A stretch of DNA of 15,593 bases, taken from contig DATBDZ010000259.1 in assembly GCA_036276235.1 (NCBI GenBank), forward strand, positions 1 through 15,593, given 5' to 3'. Below the pieces are notes generated by a model. That model saw nothing but the letters and a program-made list of their open reading frames with translations. It was not told where the DNA came from and did no database searches. Both the position numbers and the translations under genes were made by a program. This document shows positions 1 through 7,610 of the stretch, one piece after another. Within the stretch, counting starts at the first letter, position 1, and each line of letters begins with the position of its first letter. The stretch is from JANWHF01 sp036276235 (GTDB taxonomy: Bacteria; Planctomycetota; Phycisphaerae; Tepidisphaerales; Tepidisphaeraceae).

Positions 1-2
1 CA

Positions 3-1964
3 TTACGGTATCCGCTCATCGTACGGTTTTCCGTTCGCGTCGCGGAGATTTTGTTCGGCTTTCCTCAAGAAATCCTCGTCCTTGGCAATCACTCCGCGCT
101 CGAGAATTGGGTTCCTGGCATTCGGATCTTTAAGGTAGGCCTGCATCGTTTGCGCGCCCACGGCGATGTCATCGGCGTGCCCTCCGATATCCACTTTCAA
201 GGCTTTGATCGCAGGCAGGTATGGCGCGGTATCGACGCCCATCCAATCGATGACATTCAAAATGCGAAGGCTTGCGTAGGAATTCTGCGTGAGCAGCGCA
301 ATCAAAGCGGACTGACCTTCGTTGGTCTCGCCGGCTTTGATCAAGGCCCACGCCGCCATGGCGCGGACATCGTGCGATTCGTCGTTCAAGCAGGTCCTCA
401 GCGCTTGAACCGCCAGAGGCCCCAGTTTGTCTTTCATCACGAGGCCGCAGACGCCCCAGTAGCGAATGCCGGAATCGGGATCGCTCAGATAGCTGGTCAG
501 CTTCGCCACGTTGCCGTCGCTTCGTGCCAGAGCCACATCCGCAGCTGCCATGTAGGCGGGCAGAGTGTAGAGCTTGGGATCGCGAACCATCTGATAGATG
601 GTCGTCTTATGCGCGGCAGCTCGCCGAAGCATCTCACTCTCGGGGAGCAAACCAGAGTCGTGGATCTTGAGTTGCCAATCAGCAAGCGCTTTGCGCATGC
701 GCTGCAGGTCGGGCTGATATTCCGCCGCGGTGGAAAGATTCTTCACACAATCCGAATCGCTCTGGCAATCGTACAACTCTTCGGACCAGGGCTTGGTTTT
801 GAAAAACAGCCCGGTGATGTCGTCGGCTTTGCCGGCCTTGAAAAAATCCTCCCAAGCCTGCATGGCGGCCATTTCCCATAGATAGTTCAGGCGCTGGCCC
901 CATTTCACATAGGGCTGGTAGTTTTTGATGTAGATGAAACGCTTGTCGCGCACCACGCGCTCTTCGTCGTACCGCTCGTCCATTCGGCCGCGATAAGAAA
1001 ACGTGTACTGTGGCTCGGGCTCGGTTTTGGGGCCAAGGAAATTGCTTCCCTGCATGATCGCTGGCACCGGGACTTGGGCAATGCTCAACCACGTTTTGGG
1101 CATGTCCACGAAGCTGACCATCCGCTCGATTGCCATGCCCGGCATTGGCGCGGGCCAGAGGGCTTTGAATTTCTCGGGGATTCGGATGATCAAAGGAGAG
1201 TGAAGGCCGCCTTCGTAGGTGTAATGCTTGCTGCGGGGCATGACGCCGCCGTGATCGGTGCAGAAGATCACAATGGTGTCATCCTCGAGGCCGGCCTTCT
1301 TCAGCTCCGCCAGGGCCAGGCCGACGCGTTTGTCCATGTTTTCGACGGCGTCCTCGTAGAGCGCATAGTTCTTGCGTATGGCGGGAAGATCCGGGTGATA
1401 TTTTTCGAGCACCACTTTCGACGGATCATGGCGGGTGTTCTCAACGGAGCCAAACGCGCGGCTTTCATGACTTTCCATGTAATTGATGACGCAAAAGAAC
1501 GGCTGGCCCGGCTTGCGCCGCGTCCAGCCGTATTCCACATTGCTGTCCCAGCAAGCTGTGTCGGGACGCCCGCCGATGTTGTAATCGGTCTTGGTGTGAT
1601 TGCTGCAGTAGTAGCCTGCCTGCCGCAGGTAGTCGGGGTAATACTGAATCTGGTCGTGCGGAATCTCGTAGCGGCTGCGCATGTTGTAAGTGCCGGTGGA
1701 AAGCGAGAAGACCCCGGTGATCCAACTGCTTCGCGAAACCGCACAAACCGGCGCGACTGAGAAGGCGTTGACGTAGCGGAAACCCTGGTTGGCGAGCTGG
1801 TCGATGTGGGGCGTCGTGGCTTGCGTGCTGCCGTAGCAGCCGAACCATTTAACATTCGCGTCTTCCCCCACGAGCCACAGAATGTTGGGTCGCGGTTCGT
1901 CGGCACGCAGCACGGCCACCGATCCGAGCAGAAGCATGAGCGGGAGAAGAATCAGGTGTTTCAT
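3..1964 (-). CDS. exported sulfatase with C-terminal HEAT-like repeats
   Basis: Predicted to cleave sulfate esters (alkaline-phosphatase fold, S1 sulfatase family) outside the cytoplasm, probably on sulfated polysaccharides; the substrate cannot be read from sequence. The 653-aa product starts with a signal peptide (residues 1-21, ending LRADEP). The active-site motif is CAVSRSSWITG at 74-84; Cys74 would become formylglycine. The usual proline two residues after the cysteine is valine here. Metal-ligand candidates are E34/D35 and D237-H238, with K246 following. Residues about 470-620 look like two to four HEAT-like helical repeats, a fusion seen in planctomycete sulfatases. ATG 1964 is preceded by GGAGGAAGGAGAAC, an excellent ribosome-binding site about 8 nt away. 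The stop TAA lies at 3-5, so the gene is complete. No maturase or transporter gene is adjacent; the PPC-protein gene lies 175 bp upstream on the same strand. Family call is secure, substrate unknown. Confidence 0.93.
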   Translation of the reverse strand: MKHLILLPLMLLLGSVAVLRADEPRPNILWLVGEDANVKWFGCYGSTQATTPHIDQLANQGFRYVNAFSVAPVCAVSRSSWITGVFSLSTGTYNMRSRYEIPHDQIQYYPDYLRQAGYYCSNHTKTDYNIGGRPDTACWDSNVEYGWTRRKPGQPFFCVINYMESHESRAFGSVENTRHDPSKVVLEKYHPDLPAIRKNYALYEDAVENMDKRVGLALAELKKAGLEDDTIVIFCTDHGGVMPRSKHYTYEGGLHSPLIIRIPEKFKALWPAPMPGMAIERMVSFVDMPKTWLSIAQVPVPAIMQGSNFLGPKTEPEPQYTFSYRGRMDERYDEERVVRDKRFIYIKNYQPYVKWGQRLNYLWEMAAMQAWEDFFKAGKADDITGLFFKTKPWSEELYDCQSDSDCVKNLSTAAEYQPDLQRMRKALADWQLKIHDSGLLPESEMLRRAAAHKTTIYQMVRDPKLYTLPAYMAAADVALARSDGNVAKLTSYLSDPDSGIRYWGVCGLVMKDKLGPLAVQALRTCLNDESHDVRAMAAWALIKAGETNEGQSALIALLTQNSYASLRILNVIDWMGVDTAPYLPAIKALKVDIGGHADDIAVGAQTMQAYLKDPNARNPILERGVIAKDEDFLRKAEQNLRDANGKPYDERIP

Positions 1965-2044
1965 CGAGCGTTCTCCTTCCTCCTAATCTTTTCACGGGAA
2001 TCACGAACGGCGATCGCCGGCGCGGAACGAATCGGGTTCGTCGA

Positions 2045-2082
2045 TCCCGTCACGGGAAGATAAACGTACTTCTCCCGTACGT
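2045..2082. promoter_or_regulatory. paired palindromes upstream of the sulfatase gene
   Basis: Two perfect small palindromes lie in the 175-bp gap before the sulfatase: TCCCGT-c-ACGGGA (2045-2057) and ACGTAC-N7-GTACGT (2064-2082). They sit about 80-120 bp upstream of the sulfatase ATG, where operators or an untranslated leader would be expected. TCACGGGAA also occurs again at about 1989-1997. Regulatory function is inference only. Confidence 0.3.
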
Positions 2083-2111
2083 CTCCCCCTTTTCCGATCC
2101 AACAAGCCCGC

Positions 2112-2131
2112 GACCGCCGCGCGGGGCGGTC
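2112..2131 (-). terminator. GC-rich hairpin downstream of the PPC-protein gene
   Basis: GACCGCC (2112-2118) pairs perfectly with GGCGGTC (2125-2131) across a 6-nt loop, only 9 bp past the stop codon at 2140. Position and stem strength suit a transcription terminator, but the sequence after it on the minus strand (GCGGGCTTGTTGG) lacks a proper U tract. It could instead be an RNA-stabilising 3' hairpin. Confidence 0.35.
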
Positions 2132-2139
2132 CACCGTTC

Positions 2140-4356
2140 TCACGCTGTAAGCGTCATATTGTAAAGCGTGTTTCCGCTCACCCTTACCACCTTTACAAAG
2201 AACGTCCCGCCGATCAGCGGGCGGAAGTCGATCGACTCGTTGGTGGTGCCGCTGTGGGAACTGGAGGCCAGAGTGTTGCCGCCTTCGTCGAGGAGCAGGA
2301 GGTCGGCGTTGGCGCCCAGGCCCGTAAGAGTGATCTTGAAATCCAGTACGGGGAAGACGCCCAGCGCCGAGAACTTGTACAGGTCGCTCGTGTCGTCGCT
2401 GCCGACGTAGCCGACGAACTTGACGCCGTTAAACGGGGACGAGCCGATATCGCGCGCGGTGGCGCGGCTGTTGCCCGCGCTGTCGACCGGGAGGGTCTGG
2501 ATCGTGAAGCTATAGGTGAAGCCAGGGACGTTGGCCTTGGGCTTCACGCGCAGGAAGAGCGTGCCGGGGACGAAGTTGGCGGAGGGATTGGTGAATGCCG
2601 TCTCCTCGCCGGAGTCGATGACGCCGTTGCCATTTTTGTCGCGGATCAAGTTGATGTCGGCGTTGGCGACAAAACCCCTGAAGAGCAGGGCGCCGTGGGT
2701 GAGATTGATCTTGTAGATATCGCTGCTGTCGGAGCCGCCGACCCATTCGTTACTTACGGTGACTTTGGTGGTTTCGCCAAAGTCGCCCAGGTTTCTGGCG
2801 GTGGCGAGTGTTTCGCCCGGCGTGTCGGGGCCCTGCACGCTGGAAAACTTAATCGTGTAATTGGTCTCCCCCAGCACCGGCTTGACGCGCACGAAATAGG
2901 TGCCGGGCAGCAGGGTCTTGGTGAGCGTTTCGTTAGCCGAGCCGGCAGTCGAGGCGGTCTGCAAGACAGTCGTCCCATCCGCTGCAAACAATTGCAAATC
3001 AGCGTCTGCCTGAATTGCGCTGTTGAGGCCCGTTAGCTTGGCGGTAATCGTGCGGAAATCATTGAGCACGATCTTGTAGAAGTCGTCGGTATCGATCCCC
3101 CCGATGCGGTCGTTGAAGGTCTTGGCCGTGGCGCCGAGAGTTCCGATGTCGCGTGCCGCGCCGGGCGTTTCCCCGGCGCCGTCGGTCTGGGTGACCTGGA
3201 GATCGAGCAGATAATTGGTGCTGCCGTTGCGCGCGACGACCTTGGCGAAGTAGTCGCCGGCCAGCAGAGCGCCATCGATCACTTCATCGCTGGTGCCGCC
3301 GATGGGCGAGCTAAGCACCACCTGCTCGACAAGCCCCTGTCCACCCTGAACCAGCTTGATGATCTGCAAATCGGCGTCATCAGTAAGCCCGCGCAAGTCG
3401 GCGTGGAGCACGCTGAGTTTTGTCAGACTGAAGGCATAAAAGTCCGCGTCATCAAGACCTTTGCTGACGAATTCGCTGAACGCATGCGGAGCGGTATCGA
3501 GCGGGCCAAGGGCGTGCGGGTCGGTGCTCGAATCTCCACCCGTATCATCCGGCTTCACGGCGCCGGAGGTGGCTATGGAAAGATTGTACCCGGTGGCAAT
3601 GGTGCTGGTCGCAAATATCTTGACAAAGTACGTTCCGGGCGACAGTGCCACTGAGCGCGTGACTCCTGCCGCGGGAGTGGAGCTGGTTTGCGAGGAAAGC
3701 AGCTCGCCGGGGTCGATCGCATTGGGGTTGATCGTGTCACGGAAGATGGCAAGTCCGGCGTTCTGGCTCAAGCCGGACAACTGCATCGATACTTGCGTCG
3801 TCGCAGTCAGCGGAAGCTTGAAGAAGTCGGCGCTGTCGCTGGTGTTGACGACACTGTCGCTGAAGACGGTATTCAGCGGTACGCCGACGTCGCGCGCGGT
3901 AGTAAAGTCACTTCCGCCGACATCATTTTGGCGAGAGATCGTGAGGGTGTAGTTGGAATCGGTGCTCTGCCGGAAAACGCCCAGGAAATACGTACCGGCC
4001 GCAAGATTCGAGACTGCCACCGCCGGGTTTAGCGCGATAGGGTTTTGGATTACCTCCGGCGATCCGGGGTTTCGGTTGATTGTGCCGCTGTGGTCCACAT
4101 CCTGGCTCAGCTCCAGCTTCAGGTTGGCGGTGCTGTTGGTAATGAAGCTTTTGAAAAACCCGCCGGTGTGGACGACGCGGTAGAAATCGATCGTGTCGCC
4201 GCCGTTGACGACATCCGAGCGGGAAATCGCGCCGGTGAGCGTGCCAAGGTCGTTGGCGGTTGCAATGGTGTTGTCAGATAAATAAGTTCGCGATTCCAGA
4301 GACTCCACGACACCGCGCGCGGACGACGCGAGGCGTTGCCTTGAAAGGACTTGCAT
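2140..4356 (-). CDS. surface/exported protein with six PPC-type beta-sandwich repeats
   Basis: No enzymatic domain is visible. After a short N-terminus with the planctomycete-type motif VESLESRTYLS (17-27), the 738-aa protein consists of six tandem repeats of about 105-120 aa, starting near residues 33, 152, 279, 398, 517 and 630. Each has the pattern (A.)RD(I/V)G ... D..DFY(K) ... (A)DL.L ... G.(Y/F)F(V/L)(K/R)V ... Y.(L/I/M), matching bacterial pre-peptidase C-terminal (PPC) domains. Repeats 1 and 5 carry D-x-[DN]-x-[SN]-G-x-[IV] loops (about 86-94 and 573-581), possible calcium sites. The longest frame begins at TTG 4389, but ATG 4356 is preceded by AGGAG at 6-7 nt, so I use the ATG. PPC domains usually follow a protease; here they stand alone, suggesting an adhesive or envelope role (inference). 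Transcribed in the same direction as the sulfatase but with its own hairpin between. Confidence 0.88.
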   Translation of the reverse strand: MQVLSRQRLASSARGVVESLESRTYLSDNTIATANDLGTLTGAISRSDVVNGGDTIDFYRVVHTGGFFKSFITNSTANLKLELSQDVDHSGTINRNPGSPEVIQNPIALNPAVAVSNLAAGTYFLGVFRQSTDSNYTLTISRQNDVGGSDFTTARDVGVPLNTVFSDSVVNTSDSADFFKLPLTATTQVSMQLSGLSQNAGLAIFRDTINPNAIDPGELLSSQTSSTPAAGVTRSVALSPGTYFVKIFATSTIATGYNLSIATSGAVKPDDTGGDSSTDPHALGPLDTAPHAFSEFVSKGLDDADFYAFSLTKLSVLHADLRGLTDDADLQIIKLVQGGQGLVEQVVLSSPIGGTSDEVIDGALLAGDYFAKVVARNGSTNYLLDLQVTQTDGAGETPGAARDIGTLGATAKTFNDRIGGIDTDDFYKIVLNDFRTITAKLTGLNSAIQADADLQLFAADGTTVLQTASTAGSANETLTKTLLPGTYFVRVKPVLGETNYTIKFSSVQGPDTPGETLATARNLGDFGETTKVTVSNEWVGGSDSSDIYKINLTHGALLFRGFVANADINLIRDKNGNGVIDSGEETAFTNPSANFVPGTLFLRVKPKANVPGFTYSFTIQTLPVDSAGNSRATARDIGSSPFNGVKFVGYVGSDDTSDLYKFSALGVFPVLDFKITLTGLGANADLLLLDEGGNTLASSSHSGTTNESIDFRPLIGGTFFVKVVRVSGNTLYNMTLTA

Positions 4357-4413
4357 TTTTTTCTCCTGGCCCGAAAAGAGATGAAACAACTAAACGCCAC
4401 TGCTGAGCGTTCT

Positions 4414-4443
4414 AGGATAGCGGATGCGCGACGAGTGTGACAA
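4414..4443 (-). promoter_or_regulatory. sigma70-like promoter for the PPC-protein gene
   Basis: On the minus strand TTGTCA (4438-4443; consensus TTGACA) is followed after 18 bp by TATCCT (4414-4419; consensus TATAAT). Transcription would start near 4407, giving a leader of about 50 nt before ATG 4356. Identified by eye only. Confidence 0.45.
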
Positions 4444-4741
4444 GACGAATCTCTGTTATTTGAGGGCAAATTGTTGCCATTTGCAGGGTCAACTTTAGGC
4501 AAAAAAGAGGTGGCAAAACGGGAGACGGACATCTAGTGTGCACCCCAATAAATGTGCCTATCCCGTACCTACCCCTTTTCCGCGTCCGTCGAAGTCAAGC
4601 GATGCCCGCGCGACTTTTGCCACGGGCTGCGAGGGCCGCCACGGTCGCGCCGCCGGCATTTACAAATGTTACAACGGCGCCTGAGTCACAGCGCCGACGC
4701 TCATCGCGCAACCAATGACGATAAGCAAACTTATGTCACGA

Positions 4742-4790
4742 ACGCGCGTGTTACACCTCGGAAGGGTGTAACACCCTCCGATCCGCGCGT
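4742..4790. repeat. strong two-part hairpin (GTGTTACACC / GGTGTAACAC)
   Basis: GTGTTACACC (4748-4757) and GGTGTAACAC (4765-4774) are exact reverse complements around a 7-nt loop. An outer pair ACGCGCG (4742-4748) / CGCGCGT (4784-4790) could extend the structure. There is no T tract, and no gene ends or starts nearby, so it is not an ordinary terminator. Confidence 0.6.
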
Positions 4791-4909
4791 CCACAGCGTC
4801 TCAATGGACACGCCTCGCCCTCCTCCCCTCAGGGTTGGCCCGATTTCGCATCGATTCAGTCGGCAGCAATGCCTGTTTCCGCTGCTTGAGCAAATTGCGA
4901 AAACGGTGC

Positions 4910-5004
4910 AAATGGTGCATCGACATTTATCAATATGAATTCATAAAGATATTTAGATTAACATGTTACGCACAACACAATCGGCTCCGAATCTTGCACC
5001 ATTT
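4910..5004. repeat. 10-bp inverted repeat bracketing an AT-rich island
   Basis: AAATGGTGCA (4910-4919) and TGCACCATTT (4995-5004) are perfect complements about 75 bp apart. The second arm runs into a T-rich stretch ending at about 5014. The interior (about 4920-4980) is clearly AT-rich against the GC-rich background. It could be a stem closing a structured RNA or a relic of acquired DNA; no gene is visible. Confidence 0.45.
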
Positions 5005-5065
5005 TTCCTATTTTAACAGGCGTGGTGCGGCCGCGCGCGTGCGCCGGATCGATGCTTCAACAGAT

Positions 5066-5101
5066 TAAACGTCGAACGTCCAACTTCGATCTTCGAACGC
5101 C
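5066..5101. repeat. degenerate short-word repeat (GTTCGA/GTTGGAC words)
   Basis: On the minus strand the stretch reads as variations of one word: GTTCGAAGATCGAAGTTGG followed by ACGTTCGACGTTT. It is followed on the plus strand by a G-rich run. It lies downstream of ruvB and belongs to the same style of intergenic repeat as those near 7621, 9021 and 10571. Confidence 0.45.
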
Positions 5102-5149
5102 GGGGGGGGCGGAAAAAGGGATGAGTACATTTTCGGCGTTCTTTTCGAC

Positions 5150-5182
5150 AAAAAAACCATGTAAAGGTTCGCGTCACCTTTA
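5150..5182 (-). terminator. probable intrinsic terminator of ruvB
   Basis: A perfect 7-bp stem TAAAGGT/ACCTTTA (5162-5168 and 5176-5182) with a 7-nt loop is followed on the minus strand by CATGG and then seven Ts (A tract at 5150-5156). It is 66 bp beyond the ruvB stop. The 5-nt gap between stem and U tract weakens the call. Confidence 0.5.
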
Positions 5183-5247
5183 ATTGGGGGCGAGCATTGG
5201 CTCGGAATAGTGGCGGCGACGAGCCGGCGTTCCCAGACGTGTCGCAA

Positions 5248-6291
5248 CTACTCAAACAGATTGTCACTATCGCCGGGCGCTGCCGGCGGCGGCTTGTACA
5301 CGATCCCCAAATGATCAAACGCCAGCTTCGTCGCGCGGCGGCCTTGCCGCGTTCTTGTGACAAATGCGGTCTGCAACAGGAATGGCTCGATCACGTCTTC
5401 CAGCGTGTCGCGCTCTTCCCCCATCGTGGCGGCGATCGCATCCACGCCGGCGGGGCCGCCTTCGTAGACTTCGATCAGCGTGCGGAGAAACTCGCGATCC
5501 TGCTCGTCCAATCCCTGCGCGTCGATGCCGGCCAGCTCAAGAGCCGCTCGGGTGATCGGAAGCGTGACCTTTCCCTTTCCTTCGACAGCCGCGAAATCGC
5601 GGACCCGCCGCAGCAGGCGATTGGCGACGCGCGGCGTGCCTCGGCTTCGCCGCGCTAATTCCCACAATGCTTCGTCGTCGCATTCGAGCTTCAGTAGCCG
5701 TGCGTTGGCGCGGAGGATTTCGTGCAGCGCCTCGGGCGCATAAAAATCGATATGCTCGGAGATGCCAAACCGCCCGCGCATCGGGCCGGTGAGCAAGCCA
5801 AGCCGCGTCGTCGCGCCGATCAGCGTGAAAGGTTGCACGGGGATCGTCACCGTGCGCGCGTGCGCGCCTTGATCGAGCGTGACATCGACTTTGAAATCCT
5901 CCATCGCCGGATAGAGATATTCCTCGACGATCGCCGGCAGTCGGTGAATCTCATCGATGAACAGCACATCGCCGGAATTGAGCTTGGTGAGAATGCCCAC
6001 GAGATCGGCCCCCTTCGTGAGTGCCGGCCCGTTGGTTACATGCACCTGCGCCCCCATCTCGTTGGCGATCACATGCGCAAGCGTGGTCTTCCCCAACCCT
6101 GGCGGCCCATGCAGCAGCGTATGATCGACCGGCTCCTTGCGAGCCCGAGCCGCCTCCACGGCGATCCGCAATTTCCGAATCAACGACTGCTGGCCGATGT
6201 ATTGAGCGAATTTCGTCGGCCGCAGCGCGTAGTTGAGCCGCTCTTCCTCTTCGCCGGCGGAGCCAGGACCAACGATGCGATCGCGCGCCAT
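5248..6291 (-). CDS. ruvB: Holliday junction branch-migration ATPase RuvB
   Basis: RuvB is the cytoplasmic hexameric AAA+ motor that, with RuvA and RuvC, drives branch migration and resolution of Holliday junctions in recombination and repair. In the 347-aa product the order is complete: N-terminal LRPTKFAQYIGQ (23-34), Walker A GPPGLGKT (62-69), Walker B LFIDEIHR (110-117), sensor GATTR (159-163), arginine-finger segment GPMRGRFG (169-176), sensor-2 segment RGTPRVANR (217-225) and a C-terminal winged helix with TRTRQGRR (312-319). The frame extends to TTG 6342, but ATG 6289-6291 (MARDRIV) gives a normal family length; neither has a strong ribosome-binding site. ruvA and ruvC are not adjacent. 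The gene diverges from the phosphoesterase gene and seems monocistronic. Confidence 0.96.
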   Translation of the reverse strand: MARDRIVGPGSAGEEEERLNYALRPTKFAQYIGQQSLIRKLRIAVEAARARKEPVDHTLLHGPPGLGKTTLAHVIANEMGAQVHVTNGPALTKGADLVGILTKLNSGDVLFIDEIHRLPAIVEEYLYPAMEDFKVDVTLDQGAHARTVTIPVQPFTLIGATTRLGLLTGPMRGRFGISEHIDFYAPEALHEILRANARLLKLECDDEALWELARRSRGTPRVANRLLRRVRDFAAVEGKGKVTLPITRAALELAGIDAQGLDEQDREFLRTLIEVYEGGPAGVDAIAATMGEERDTLEDVIEPFLLQTAFVTRTRQGRRATKLAFDHLGIVYKPPPAAPGDSDNLFE

Positions 6292-6625
6292 GGCGATAGT
6301 TGTAGCGATGCCGCGCCGCTCTACAAGTGACTGTCCTAACAATCACCAATCTTAGGCGCGGATTTTCTCCCTCTCCCCACCGGGGTCATGATAAACCTGT
6401 TGCATTCCCCCACAAATCGAGCGCGACTTAATCATGCGGAAGCAGTCGCACGCCCATTCTGTGTTGCCAGATAGTCCAGGAACAGAAGAATCCCAAACAG
6501 CAGCGCGATTCGGCCGTGTACGGTGTCACGCACCCGCAACTTTTGGGCCGGGATTTGGCGTTCGCACGACGTCGGCCCTTCGATACGATCGCCGCGGCTC
6601 GCATGGGTAATCTAACGAGACGGCC
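6292..6625. other. divergent intergenic region between ruvB and the phosphoesterase gene
   Basis: A 334-bp non-coding stretch that should hold both promoters. Beyond the phosphoesterase promoter candidate, I see no convincing hexamer pair for ruvB, no RNA gene and no large repeat. Up to 6342 it could be ruvB coding sequence if the TTG start is used. Confidence 0.5.
6561..6589 (+). promoter_or_regulatory. possible promoter of the phosphoesterase gene
   Basis: TTCGCA (6561-6566) and TACGAT (6584-6589) are separated by 17 bp and each match the sigma70 consensus at four of six positions. The start would fall near 6596, a 30-nt leader before ATG 6626. A weak match in GC-rich DNA. Confidence 0.35.
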
Positions 6626-7609
6626 ATGTCATCTCTACTGCGACGTTTGTCAACGATTTTTTCAAATTCTGCGGTGTCGCATCCTCGGCCCCAAGCATGC
6701 CAAATGGAACAGCTGGAAGGCCGCAGGATGTTGTCGGTCGGTCCGCAGCCCCTGCCGCGCGCGGCCGACGCTGTCCCGCTTCCCCGCTACGATCACGTTG
6801 TGATCGTTGTCGAGGAAAATCATTCGTACGACCAGATTCTGGGGACGCCGGCCGATCCACCGTTGGGATTTTCGTCCTTGCTGTGGCCGTATCTTTTGAA
6901 TCAGCCGCTGCCGCAGCTTCACGATGATTACATTCGATCTCTTGCCGCGGCAGGCGCGTCATTTACGAACAGTCATGCACTCACGCATCCCAGCCAGCCG
7001 AATTATCTGGATCTGTTTTCCGGATCAGATCAAGGCGTGACCAGCGATGCGACGCCGAGGCAAACATTTGCCGGTCCGGATCTGGGTGGCGAGCTGCTGG
7101 CGGCAGGATTGAGCTTCGCCGGGTTCTCGGAATCATTGCCGCGCGTCGGCTGGAATGGAGGGGATCGTAAATACTACGTACGGCATCATTCGCCGTGGGT
7201 GAATTTCTCGGACGTACCGCTGTCCGACAACCTGCCGTTCGCAAAGTTTCCGCGCGATTACACCCAGCTTCCCACGGTTTCGTTCGTGATCCCCAACCTC
7301 ATCCATGACATGCACAGCGACACGATCCAGATGGGCGATCGATGGGTGAAGAAACACATGAACCGGTATGCCCGATGGGCCCGCAAACACAACAGCCTGC
7401 TGATCGTCACCTGGGACGAAAGTGCCGGATCAGCCGGCAGGACAAACCAGATCCCCACGATTTTCTACGGCGCACACATTCAACGCGGGCAATATTCACA
7501 GCAGATCAATCACTTCAATGTGCTTCGCACGATCGAAGATATGTATAGCCTGGCGCCAACCGGCGCCGCCGCCAGCGCCACGCCGATTTCGGGCGTGTTT
7601 GGAGGATGA
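6626..7609 (+). CDS. exported phosphoesterase family protein (acid phosphatase/phospholipase C type)
   Basis: Member of the PF04185-like phosphoesterase family, which hydrolyses phosphomonoesters or phospholipid headgroups outside the cytoplasm. The 327-aa protein has the N-terminal planctomycete motif MEQLEGRRMLS (27-37), then VVIVVEENHSYDQIL (58-72) with the family's E-N-H motif, HPSQPNYLDLFSG (121-133), PNLIHDMHS (223-231) and VTWDESAG (261-268). The acidic, Asn and His residues in these blocks are the expected metal ligands. At about 330 aa it is the short acid-phosphatase-like version rather than a long phospholipase C. ATG 6626 has only a weak Shine-Dalgarno (GAGACGG). Convergent with the permease gene downstream. 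Whether it serves phosphate scavenging cannot be told from sequence; PiT lies 4 kb away and is separately transcribed. Confidence 0.88.
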   Translation: MSSLLRRLSTIFSNSAVSHPRPQACQMEQLEGRRMLSVGPQPLPRAADAVPLPRYDHVVIVVEENHSYDQILGTPADPPLGFSSLLWPYLLNQPLPQLHDDYIRSLAAAGASFTNSHALTHPSQPNYLDLFSGSDQGVTSDATPRQTFAGPDLGGELLAAGLSFAGFSESLPRVGWNGGDRKYYVRHHSPWVNFSDVPLSDNLPFAKFPRDYTQLPTVSFVIPNLIHDMHSDTIQMGDRWVKKHMNRYARWARKHNSLLIVTWDESAGSAGRTNQIPTIFYGAHIQRGQYSQQINHFNVLRTIEDMYSLAPTGAAASATPISGVFGG

Positions 7610-7610
7610 G

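Larger units (their letters stand above)
4444..5149. other. long intergenic region without a credible gene
   Basis: About 700 bp between the PPC-gene promoter and the ruvB terminator. The open frames here (for example 4552-4938) are short, Arg/Pro/His-rich, lack ribosome-binding sites and resemble no family I know, so I read the region as non-coding. It contains a 10-bp-stem hairpin (4748-4774), an AT-rich island at about 4920-4980 bracketed by a 10-bp inverted repeat (4910-4919/4995-5004), and a degenerate short-word repeat (5066-5101) next to a G8 run (5102-5109). Confidence 0.7.

Noticed and set aside
51..881. 276-aa plus-strand frame opposite the sulfatase
   Set aside because: Antisense shadow in GC-rich DNA; the sulfatase frame has clear motifs and a strong start.
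4356..4389. TTG start giving an 11-aa longer PPC protein
   Set aside because: ATG 4356 has AGGAG at ideal spacing, the upstream TTG has none.
4552..4938. 128-aa plus-strand open frame upstream of the PPC gene
   Set aside because: Arg/Pro/His-rich, no Shine-Dalgarno, no domain, and it reads straight through the 4742-4790 hairpin.
5197..6330. long plus-strand frames opposite ruvB
   Set aside because: Antisense of a fully conserved RuvB; no domain in the shadow frames.
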